5,707 nt of DNA from Gemmatimonadaceae bacterium (GTDB taxonomy: Bacteria; Gemmatimonadota; Gemmatimonadetes; Gemmatimonadales; Gemmatimonadaceae). The position numbers and the translations under genes were made by a program. This document shows positions 1 to 5,662 of this stretch, one piece after another (position 1 is the stretch's first letter; each line of letters begins with the position of its first letter). The stretch spans positions 1 through 5,707 of the forward strand of contig JANYKY010000365.1 of assembly GCA_025357975.1 (NCBI GenBank). The letters run 5' to 3'. Under the pieces are notes generated by a model. The model was given only the letters and a program-made list of their open reading frames with translations, was not told the origin of the DNA and made no database searches.

Positions 1-891
1 CACCACTGTGACGTCTCCGTCGGACAGGTGAGAGCCGTATGTCGATGGCAGGCTATCCAGAACCGTATAATCCGATCCCACCTCGACGCCAACATCAGTG
101 ACCGCATCGCTCTTCAGTATGATGTTGATGACTCCCGCGATCGCATCAGAGCCATATTGGGCTGCGGCACCGTCGCGCAGGATTTCGATTCGGTCGATGC
201 TACTGGCTGGTATCGCATTGAGATCCACCCCTGTTGAGCCGCGTCCGATAGTTCCGTTGACGTTGACAAGCGCGCTGGTGTGGCGCCGTTTTCCGTTGAT
301 CAGCACCAGGACCTGGTCCGGTCCGAGCCCGCGCAATGTGGAAGGGCGTACATGGTCCGTGCCGTCCGCAATGGACGGTCTTGGAAAATTGAACGATGGA
401 GCAAGAAGCTGAAGTATCTGGCTCGTCTCCACAGCTCCGGTCTGCTTTATCTCCGCGCTTGTCAGCACGTCCACCGGTACAGGCGCATTGAGAACCGTCC
501 GGTCGCTCGCGCGGGTTCCGATGATCACGTTTTCGTCGAGCTGAACTCCGCCCTTCGTCAGCTTGTAATCCCGAATCGTCCCGTCGACGGTGACTATCAC
601 TGTATCACGCACGGGAGTGTATCCGATGAACGAGACCCTTATGGCATGGGAGCCCGCGTTGACCGGAAGGCGGTAGCTGCCATCGGACCGTGCCACAGCG
701 GACGACACGCCTCCATTGACGGATACCCGCGCACCAGGAAGCGCTGCACCAGTCTCAGCGTCGGTGATCTTTCCGGTTATCGACTGCGCCGCTACCGTTG
801 GTGCGACTAGCATAAGACCGGCTAGGACGACAGCTCGCCCGATAAAGGGTTTGTTGGCTGATCGCAAAAGGAACGAGATTCGCTGATGCAT
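1..891 (-). CDS. TonB-dependent outer-membrane receptor, N-terminal part (runs off the left edge)
   Basis: The minus-strand frame is open from an ATG at 891 to base 1, giving 297 residues and no stop, so only the N-terminal part is present. A signal peptide occupies about residues 1-37 (basic start, hydrophobic VVLAGLMLVA, then VAAQ). Residues 38-112 look like a carboxypeptidase-regulatory-like beta domain (ITGKITDAETGAALPGARV, then GSYRLPV and IRVSFIGYTPVRDT). About 128-260 is the TonB plug, with LRGLGPDQVLVLINGKRRH, then DRIEILRDGAAAQYGSDAIA and GVINI, which are classic plug signatures. The beta-barrel should lie beyond the window. Such receptors import siderophores, metal complexes, vitamins, glycans or peptides using TonB energy; the substrate cannot be told from this part. 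The ATG follows a weak GGTGGAG 8 bases upstream. It lies 70 bases after the preceding gene, across a palindromic spacer, so it may have its own promoter or may be the last gene of the operon. Confidence 0.93.
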   Translation of the reverse strand, partial: MHQRISFLLRSANKPFIGRAVVLAGLMLVAPTVAAQSITGKITDAETGAALPGARVSVNGGVSSAVARSDGSYRLPVNAGSHAIRVSFIGYTPVRDTVIVTVDGTIRDYKLTKGGVQLDENVIIGTRASDRTVLNAPVPVDVLTSAEIKQTGAVETSQILQLLAPSFNFPRPSIADGTDHVRPSTLRGLGPDQVLVLINGKRRHTSALVNVNGTIGRGSTGVDLNAIPASSIDRIEILRDGAAAQYGSDAIAGVINIILKSDAVTDVGVEVGSDYTVLDSLPSTYGSHLSDGDVTVV

Positions 892-918
892 TCGCGGTGC
901 TCCACCGAAAGGAGTGAT

Positions 919-952
919 GCGTACCGCGCGCGGTACGCGCGCGGTACGCGCG
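919..952. repeat. GC-rich palindrome plus 11-bp direct repeat
   Basis: Bases 919-938 form a perfect 20-bp palindrome (GCGTACCGCG followed by its reverse complement). The 11-mer CGGTACGCGCG then occurs twice in tandem at 931-941 and 942-952. The element fills most of the 70-base gap between the small secreted-protein gene and the TonB receptor. As RNA from the minus strand it could fold into an 8-bp stem with a tight loop. The following bases (ATCACTCCTTTCGG) have no proper U tract, so it is at best a weak intrinsic terminator, an attenuating hairpin, or an operator for a dimeric regulator. Confidence 0.6.
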
Positions 953-961
953 CGAGCTCCG

Positions 962-1321
962 CTACTGAACGAAGTAATACAGTCCGTAGAGTCCGATCGC
1001 GGCGCCGGCAACTGCGATCAGAAGTCCTGCTGCGCCACCGATGACTGCGCCGATCACAAGCGCCGCCCCGCCAACGACCATCAACGCCACGTTCCTGCCA
1101 GCGCCAAGCCGGGTGTCGTGAGCAACTGGTGTCTTTGACGCGCTGGCTGCACGGCTAACGCCAAGCTTGCTGGCCGCTACAGTGGGACCAATTGGTTTTT
1201 CCACGAACGTCGAAGGTGCGGCCTTCGGTGCGGGCGCGGGTGCCTGCGCAATCGCAAGCGAGGCAGGCGAGGTGATCGCCAAAACGGCGACGGCGGTCAA
1301 AGAAATGATTCTACGATTCAA
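962..1321 (-). CDS. Small exported Gly/Ala-rich protein of unknown function
   Basis: This is a 119-residue product. The start is TTG at 1321, chosen because CAGGAG lies 7 bases upstream and no better start is seen. Residues 1-26 are a signal peptide (MNRR, hydrophobic stretch, cleavage likely after AIA). Residues 27-65 are Ala/Pro/Ser/Thr-rich and probably disordered. About 77-117 is a Gly/Ala/Val/Ile stretch with repeated small residues (GGAALVIGAVIGGAAGLL), which looks like one or two tightly packed glycine-zipper membrane helices, ending in YGLYYFVQ. No enzyme motif or metal-ligand cluster is present. The gene follows the histidine-rich protein after a 73-base gap and precedes the TonB receptor, so it could be co-transcribed. 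I do not recognise a family. It could be a membrane-inserting accessory subunit or an envelope protein. Confidence 0.75.
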   Translation of the reverse strand: MNRRIISLTAVAVLAITSPASLAIAQAPAPAPKAAPSTFVEKPIGPTVAASKLGVSRAASASKTPVAHDTRLGAGRNVALMVVGGAALVIGAVIGGAAGLLIAVAGAAIGLYGLYYFVQ

Positions 1322-1394
1322 GGTTACGCTCCTGTTTGCGTCAGTGCCGGGCCATCACGACGCTGCGCGCGCCGCTAGCCATCCATCGACAAGT

Positions 1395-2927
1395 TCAGTG
1401 CACGTGCTGCGCCACGACGTCGGCATCGAACGCTGCCGTCTGGATCCTGCCACCATGCCTGACCTGAACCCACATTCTATAATTGCCCGCTCTCGGGAAA
1501 GCGTAGGGAAACGACACGACATTCGAAGTCACTGCGGCGCTGGCCATCGCCGAGGTCTCCGCTTCGGTTACGCGTTTTCCCAACGCCCCTTTCAGCGTGT
1601 CGCCGGGCTGCCTCATCGTGAATGCCATCTGAGATGCCATCGAGATGGTTCCCATCGGGTGCAGATGCACGAATACCGATCCATCGTTCCGCTGCACCAC
1701 CGCGTGGCCGGCCATGCCCATGTAGGGCTCCAGCGAAGCAGCCGTACCATCAGAGTTGCGCAACTCGAAATGAAGCGGCGCTGGCAACCCGGCGACAATG
1801 GGACCGGCTCCGCGAACCCATTCCATCACTGCCCCGTCGTCGAGCGCGACCTTCGTCGCGCCCGCAGTCACCGAATGTGCAAGCCACGAGTCGTCCGGGT
1901 CGCCCAGAGGTTGCTGCGAATACGATTCCACCGCCGGTATATTTATCGACGACACCAGGGTCTGGCTGAAGCCGCTCTCGTGAACGATGTCGCCGAAGAC
2001 TCTGTACTTCCCGGCCGGGAGAGACGGCAATTTCGCCAGGAAGCTTGCGGAATCGCTCGTAGCCGGGTGGAGATGTGCGAATGCCGACATGTCGTCGCGA
2101 ATGATGAAAAGATGCATCAGCTTGCCGTGATCCGGGACGAGCGGTGTGAACGCAGATTGTGCGTGCGCGTGCATCCACATCGAGTCAGCGCGATGAATCC
2201 ACGACCCGTCAGTGATAGCGAGATTCAACGATTCACCGGTCGGCGTTGCCACGAGGGACGCTCTCGACGATAGCGGCTTGTACATGTTCTTCACGTACGA
2301 CGCATCATCAGTGCTCCACCACCGCCATCCCCCGCTGATCGCAACAACGAGCAAAATACTCGTCACAGTCATTGCGATACGAGCTCGATTTCTATTCTGC
2401 GCCGACGGTGCTTCACCCGGGCTTAGCATGCTCTCCCTCACCGCGGCGCCGACAATGGTAACGAGACCCGCAAAAAGAAAAATGCCCATCGCCGCGAGGC
2501 CTAATCCCATCGGCTTCCCAAGCTCGAGACGCGAATAAGCGACCACTACTACAGGTACGATCACCTTACCCGCGCCCTTCGCGCCGTTGACGTAAACGGT
2601 AACGCTGTTGGATCCACCGCTCATGATCCACAGCCTCCCCTCGAACAGCCCAGGATCACCTGCAACTGCGGACGCTGGCTCGGGTGGTGGTGCGCCACCG
2701 GTCGCGTCGAACTTGTTCGCCTGCACGCTTACCACGCTGAGTTGCTCGCCAACACCGCGAACGAACACTTTGGCAACTCCGGGAACTACACCCGCTGGCT
2801 CGATCTGTACAATCAAATGATACGGACCAGCGCTACCCTCGAACCACGCATCCGGACTGCCAACATGAGCGGATGCTACCAGATATAGAGCTGCAACAAG
2901 CGCAGTACGCCCGAAGGTGCGTCTCAA
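1395..2927 (-). CDS. Exported histidine-rich membrane-anchored protein with PmoB-like layout
   Basis: The product has 510 residues. I chose TTG at 2927, which overlaps the TGA of the upstream gene (2924-2926) and is followed at once by a good signal peptide (MRRTFGRTALVAALYLVASA). The frame stays open further upstream, but that stretch overlaps the neighbouring gene and is not protein-like. Predicted cleavage after ASA leaves H21 as the mature N-terminus. Residues about 22-135 form a beta domain (YHLIVQIEPAGVVPGVAKVF, later VTVYVNGAKGAGKVIVPV). TM helices lie at about 139-163 and 184-200. Residues 205-510 are a large beta region with two similar modules, each holding HLHP (285-288 and 421-424) followed by an AGKYRV or AGNYRMWV strand. 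Other likely ligands are H253, H255, H267, H272, M403, M405, H408, M425, H508 and H510. Soluble domain, helix hairpin, soluble domain is the PmoB layout, and histidines suggest copper. N-terminal sequence identity to PmoB is not evident and the N-terminal domain has no HxH. Function is unproven. Confidence 0.88.
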   Translation of the reverse strand: MRRTFGRTALVAALYLVASAHVGSPDAWFEGSAGPYHLIVQIEPAGVVPGVAKVFVRGVGEQLSVVSVQANKFDATGGAPPPEPASAVAGDPGLFEGRLWIMSGGSNSVTVYVNGAKGAGKVIVPVVVVAYSRLELGKPMGLGLAAMGIFLFAGLVTIVGAAVRESMLSPGEAPSAQNRNRARIAMTVTSILLVVAISGGWRWWSTDDASYVKNMYKPLSSRASLVATPTGESLNLAITDGSWIHRADSMWMHAHAQSAFTPLVPDHGKLMHLFIIRDDMSAFAHLHPATSDSASFLAKLPSLPAGKYRVFGDIVHESGFSQTLVSSINIPAVESYSQQPLGDPDDSWLAHSVTAGATKVALDDGAVMEWVRGAGPIVAGLPAPLHFELRNSDGTAASLEPYMGMAGHAVVQRNDGSVFVHLHPMGTISMASQMAFTMRQPGDTLKGALGKRVTEAETSAMASAAVTSNVVSFPYAFPRAGNYRMWVQVRHGGRIQTAAFDADVVAQHVH

Positions 2928-4135
2928 CGCTTCACCTTCGACAATCCCCTGCCCCACGCGAGACCGATCCTCGAAGACGCCGTAGCAACGGCTACTGCGA
3001 TTGCGAGTCCGATCACGAAGGCAACAGCGCTCCAGTTTCCGGCGCCATCCATGTCGAGATTCCAGAACTTGTATCTCCACGGCCCGAGTGTGCTCGAATA
3101 GTCCCAGTGATCCGCGCCAAAGAAGAAATTGCGCGCCGCCGGCGAAAGCATGAAGTCAGCCCAGAACCAGTGCACGGCCACCATCACAAGCACGAAGCTC
3201 ACGCCGATAACGACTGACAAGAACCAATCGTTCAGGGATTTGAATCGCGCCAGCGCCAGATCGATGACAATCGCAGGGACGAAAAGAAGCAGGGGAAAGG
3301 CCGGCGGAACCATCCTGGTAACCGGATTGTAGATCGGCGCCAGCTTCGCCTGGGCCGGCACGAGCTGAAGAACCCAGATCGCGATCATCGTGATCAACAT
3401 GTAACCAATCGCAATTCGAGTGGCTGGCCACGTCAGCCTCGACGCTCTCGCGAATGCAATCAGAAACAGAGGGAAAGCGAGTCCGCTCGCGATATAAAAA
3501 GATGAACCATGCATGTCGTTAGCAAACGATGCGTACTCGGTGAGCATCACAGCAGCCATCAACACGACGACCGACGCGCCGAGTGCGAAGATAAACCCAA
3601 AGCGGCGCTTGTCTTCTTCACTCATCGCTCTATTCTGCGCGCCAAGTGCCATCATCATCGCACCGATCTCGACGGCGATCATCCCCGACGCGAGGATCAT
3701 GTGCGGCGGGCTGATGATCTGCACATCGAGCCCGTACGCATTATGCCACCAGTTATCGAACGGGGCGGAGGTGATCATCATGATCGTGCCCCAGATGCAA
3801 ACCCATGCGCCGAGCGGCGCCTGAAAAAATCTCCAGAATCTCACCGAAGTCGCTCGATCTGCCGCAGAGCCCGCGAACGTGGTGCTCAGTGCCAGATAAC
3901 CACAGCTCAATCCGGCGATGATTGCACCAGCCTGTTGCAACATGTGCGGCGGCGCCCAAAACGTATCTCTACCTATCGTCCGGTGCCACGAGATGTCCCA
4001 CACGAGCCCAATGACAATCGAAGCCGAAGCAAGAAGGACGGCATAAATCGTCCACTCGGCCATCGATGCACGATCGCGCGAAATGGTGATGGCTGCTTCG
4101 GAGCTCTCTGGAACGGCAGAGTATGGTACTGCCAT
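2924..4135 (-). CDS. 10-TM membrane protein with PmoC/AmoC-type copper-ligand motifs
   Basis: The product has 403 residues and starts at ATG 4135 with a weak AAGAGAAAG upstream. Hydrophobic helices lie at about 27-46, 65-87, 106-125, 146-166, 179-199, 211-230, 239-260, 277-296, 304-328 and 367-392. Two related motifs sit at helix ends: D47-x3-H51-x12-H64 (WDISWHRTIGRDTFWAPPH) and D127-x3-H131-x13-H145 (FDNWWHNAYGLDVQIISPPH). Both share D, WH, G, D, PPHM and a later G, so they also look like an internal duplication. In PmoC of methane monooxygenase the CuC ligands (D156, H160, H173) and CuD ligands (N227, H231, H245) have the same spacings, and RDT before the second CuC histidine is a remembered PmoC/AmoC feature. 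Further polar residues are D207, H209, H322, D327, H343 and D345. Ordinary PmoC is shorter with fewer helices, so helices 5-10 are extra or a fused part. It overlaps the next gene, implying translational coupling. Homology to PmoC is my inference; a non-enzymatic copper protein is possible. Confidence 0.9.
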   Translation of the reverse strand: MAVPYSAVPESSEAAITISRDRASMAEWTIYAVLLASASIVIGLVWDISWHRTIGRDTFWAPPHMLQQAGAIIAGLSCGYLALSTTFAGSAADRATSVRFWRFFQAPLGAWVCIWGTIMMITSAPFDNWWHNAYGLDVQIISPPHMILASGMIAVEIGAMMMALGAQNRAMSEEDKRRFGFIFALGASVVVLMAAVMLTEYASFANDMHGSSFYIASGLAFPLFLIAFARASRLTWPATRIAIGYMLITMIAIWVLQLVPAQAKLAPIYNPVTRMVPPAFPLLLFVPAIVIDLALARFKSLNDWFLSVVIGVSFVLVMVAVHWFWADFMLSPAARNFFFGADHWDYSSTLGPWRYKFWNLDMDGAGNWSAVAFVIGLAIAVAVATASSRIGLAWGRGLSKVKR

Positions 4136-4156
4136 GACTTTCTCTTGGAGTGAGGT

Positions 4157-4915
4157 CTAGTGGCCGCTTCTTCTACGGTGTCTGTCCGGAATGTCGATTT
4201 TGCCCTTTACGTCACTGGAGCTGATGCTTCCGCTTCCCTTGGCCTGAACAGTAAAATTTCCCGCGATATGGCTTACGTCAATGTCGCCTGAGCCATCGGC
4301 TTCAACGATGAAATCACCGGCAATGTTCGAGGCGGTGATACCTCCCGACCCGTCTACGACCCGAACAGTTCCATCCACGCTCTCGACCGTCATCTCGCCT
4401 GAACCGTCCTGCACGCTCACGTCTCCCTTCACGCCATTGATTTCTATGTCGCCGGAACCATCGAGTAGCTTCAGCGGCCCAACGTTGATGAACTTCGAAT
4501 CCCCGCTTCCGTCTTCGACATCGAGCGCGATTGTTTGAGGAACTTCGATCACCAGATCGAGTGCAGAATTGTAGTTCCCAAAACTGAAGAATCCGTTGTT
4601 CTCGGGGATATCTGCCTTGATGTAAACCACATCACCTCTGCGCTCTGCGATGAGCTTGATGTTTTCGAGGTGGTCACGCGATGACGCGTGGGCAGTACCA
4701 CGAACCTTCACCTGTGTGATGCCGGTGCGACCTTCTATCCGTAGGCCACCTGCTGCGGCGTAGACTTGAATGATTTTCGCGCCGCGCGCGTCGACAGTGG
4801 CATTACGTGGCGCGGTCACATCGCCGAGAGCGTGCGCGCGGACCGGTATGAACGCGGCGGTGACGACAATAGCGAGAGCGACTGCGCTGCGGAGGATAAA
4901 CCGGGATCGCATCAT
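4157..4915 (-). CDS. Secreted DGSG-repeat beta-solenoid protein (DUF4097/DUF2807-type putative adhesin)
   Basis: The product has 252 residues and starts at ATG 4915; a second ATG follows directly, and no convincing Shine-Dalgarno is visible for either. Residues 1-29 are a signal peptide (MMRSRF, hydrophobic AVALAIVVTAAFIPV, AHA). About 30-130 is a beta-rich lead-in (IIQVYAAAGGLRIEGRTG, later LVIEVPQTIALDVEDGSG). From 135 the chain repeats every 17-19 residues with a DGSG turn at 135, 152, 170, 188 and 207 and KGSG at 226, each followed by alternating hydrophobic residues (for example DIEINGVKGDVSVQ). This is the stacked-strand pattern of head-GIN/DUF4097 putative adhesins, whose molecular function is mostly unknown. 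The tail DRHRRRSGH is basic and outside the repeat. It ends 21 bases before the 10-TM gene, so it probably belongs to the same transcript, perhaps as an envelope-surface or scaffold protein. Confidence 0.88.
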   Translation of the reverse strand: MMRSRFILRSAVALAIVVTAAFIPVRAHALGDVTAPRNATVDARGAKIIQVYAAAGGLRIEGRTGITQVKVRGTAHASSRDHLENIKLIAERRGDVVYIKADIPENNGFFSFGNYNSALDLVIEVPQTIALDVEDGSGDSKFINVGPLKLLDGSGDIEINGVKGDVSVQDGSGEMTVESVDGTVRVVDGSGGITASNIAGDFIVEADGSGDIDVSHIAGNFTVQAKGSGSISSSDVKGKIDIPDRHRRRSGH

Positions 4916-5039
4916 GATGTGGCGGCGTTGGAGGGTTCCGGGGCTGTACGATTCGGGAATGCGGTAGTTCGACTCCTTGAATCACCGTACGGTTTGAAAG
5001 GCCCACGGTTTCAGTGCCAAACTTCAGCCGGGGGGCCGG
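4916..5039 (-). other. 124-base intergenic gap with short palindrome and direct repeats
   Basis: The gap separates the thioredoxin-like gene from the DGSG-repeat gene. Bases 4984-4993 are a perfect 10-bp palindrome (ACCGTACGGT). AAACCGT occurs twice on the minus strand about 20 bases apart, the second copy overlapping the palindrome. An AAGGAG lies at about 4973-4978 on the minus strand but is not followed by a start codon at a useful distance. I see no convincing -35/-10 pair, so a promoter here is possible but not shown. Confidence 0.35.
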
Positions 5040-5041
5040 CT
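5026..5041 (-). terminator. Weak terminator-like hairpin after the thioredoxin-like gene
   Basis: On the minus strand AGCCGG, a CCCC loop and CCGGCT form a 6-bp GC stem that begins inside the TAG stop codon of the thioredoxin-like gene. There is no U tract after it (GAAGTTTGGC follows). Intrinsic termination would therefore be weak, and read-through into the next gene is plausible. Confidence 0.3.
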
Positions 5042-5540
5042 ATAGCGCTTTTCGAATCGCCGCCTCGAGATCCTGCCTGCCTCCGAGCCCGGTGTACACA
5101 ACATTCCCCTTCGCATTGAGCACAACGACGTACGACGTGGCCGGAACATCATACGCCTCAGTCGCAGCTCCACTTGTGTCGAACAGAATGTCGTGCCGGA
5201 TACCATGCTTCATTACATACGCCTTCACCCTGGCCGGTGATTGGTTCACGGACACCGCCACCCCAACAAATCGCACGCGCCCAGCATACTTCTTCTGCTC
5301 CGCAAGCAAAGCTGGCTCGAGCTCTCGGCAGTTTGGGCACCATGTCGCCCAGAACTCCATGAGGACGGGCCCTTTTCCAATGTAGGAAGCGATATTCGCC
5401 GGCTTACCGTCGAGTGTAGTAACCGCCGCCGCGGGCGCGCGCGTTCCGACCGCGATTCCGGATTCCTGCGCATAGATTGATCCTGCGGCCAGCCACACCC
5501 CTGCCGTTGCCGCGAAAAATGCGATTGTTCTGATATTCAC
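5040..5540 (-). CDS. Exported TlpA/ResA-like thioredoxin-fold protein
   Basis: The product has 166 residues, the usual length for this family. The start is GTG at 5540, supported by GGAG 5 bases upstream. Residues 1-24 are a signal peptide (MNIRT, hydrophobic IAFFAATAGVWLAAG, cleavage likely after YAQ or IYA). The AhpC/TSA-thioredoxin domain spans about 28-166: VGTRAPAAAVTTLDGKP, then LMEFWATWCPNC with active-site cysteines C68 and C71 (CPNC), RELEPALLAEQKKY, VRFVGVAVSVNQ, and the cis-proline loop at VPATS (P133). Members of this group act in the periplasm as thiol-disulfide reductases that keep cysteines reduced for haem or copper-centre assembly. Its place upstream of a putative copper-binding membrane pair fits a metal-centre maturation role, which is inference. 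A 124-base gap with a weak hairpin separates it from the next gene, so it may be first in the operon or a separate unit. Confidence 0.93.
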   Translation of the reverse strand: MNIRTIAFFAATAGVWLAAGSIYAQESGIAVGTRAPAAAVTTLDGKPANIASYIGKGPVLMEFWATWCPNCRELEPALLAEQKKYAGRVRFVGVAVSVNQSPARVKAYVMKHGIRHDILFDTSGAATEAYDVPATSYVVVLNAKGNVVYTGLGGRQDLEAAIRKAL

Positions 5541-5550
5541 TGAGACTCCG

Positions 5551-5620
5551 TTAACCGTTAACCATTACCCGACACCCGACGCCTGACACCTGACACCTGA
5601 CACCTGACACCTGACACCCG
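5551..5620. repeat. Ten graded 7-bp tandem repeats next to the thioredoxin-gene RBS
   Basis: Read on the plus strand in steps of seven from 5551, the units are TTAACCG, TTAACCA, TTACCCG, ACACCCG, ACGCCTG, four copies of ACACCTG, and ACACCCG. The core is uniform near 5586-5613 and drifts stepwise toward both ends. On the minus strand, the coding direction, the array reads as CAGGTGT-type units and ends directly at the CGGAG ribosome binding site of the gene starting at 5540. It therefore lies in that gene's leader or promoter. No spacer pattern is present, so it is a microsatellite-like array and not CRISPR. Confidence 0.92.
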
Positions 5621-5662
5621 TAAGCGGTGCGCGTGCGGGTGCCCGAATGTCCGTAGCCCGAA

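Noticed and set aside
28..810. Plus-strand open frames across the left end
   Set aside because: The minus strand here encodes unmistakable TonB plug sequence through to base 1, so these frames are antisense shadows.
1167..2273. Long plus-strand open frame of 368 codons opposite the histidine-rich gene
   Set aside because: Its translation is rich in Arg, His, Cys and Ser without domains or hydrophobic structure, and it lies antisense to a gene with a signal peptide, membrane helices and repeated motifs. It is a shadow frame.
2928..3080. Upstream extension of the histidine-rich protein to ATG 3080
   Set aside because: The extra 51 residues are Arg/Cys-rich, overlap the 10-TM gene in another frame and would bury the signal peptide. 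TTG 2927 is the better start.
3509..4153. Plus-strand open frame of 214 codons opposite the 10-TM gene
   Set aside because: The translation is highly charged and low in sense, while the opposite strand gives clear membrane helices and conserved-looking motifs.
5010..5030. Sigma-54-like TGGCAC on the minus strand
   Set aside because: The matching TTGC element at the correct distance is absent, and no other promoter evidence supports it.
5551..5620. CRISPR array
   Set aside because: Units are 7 bp and contiguous, with no spacers and no cas genes nearby.
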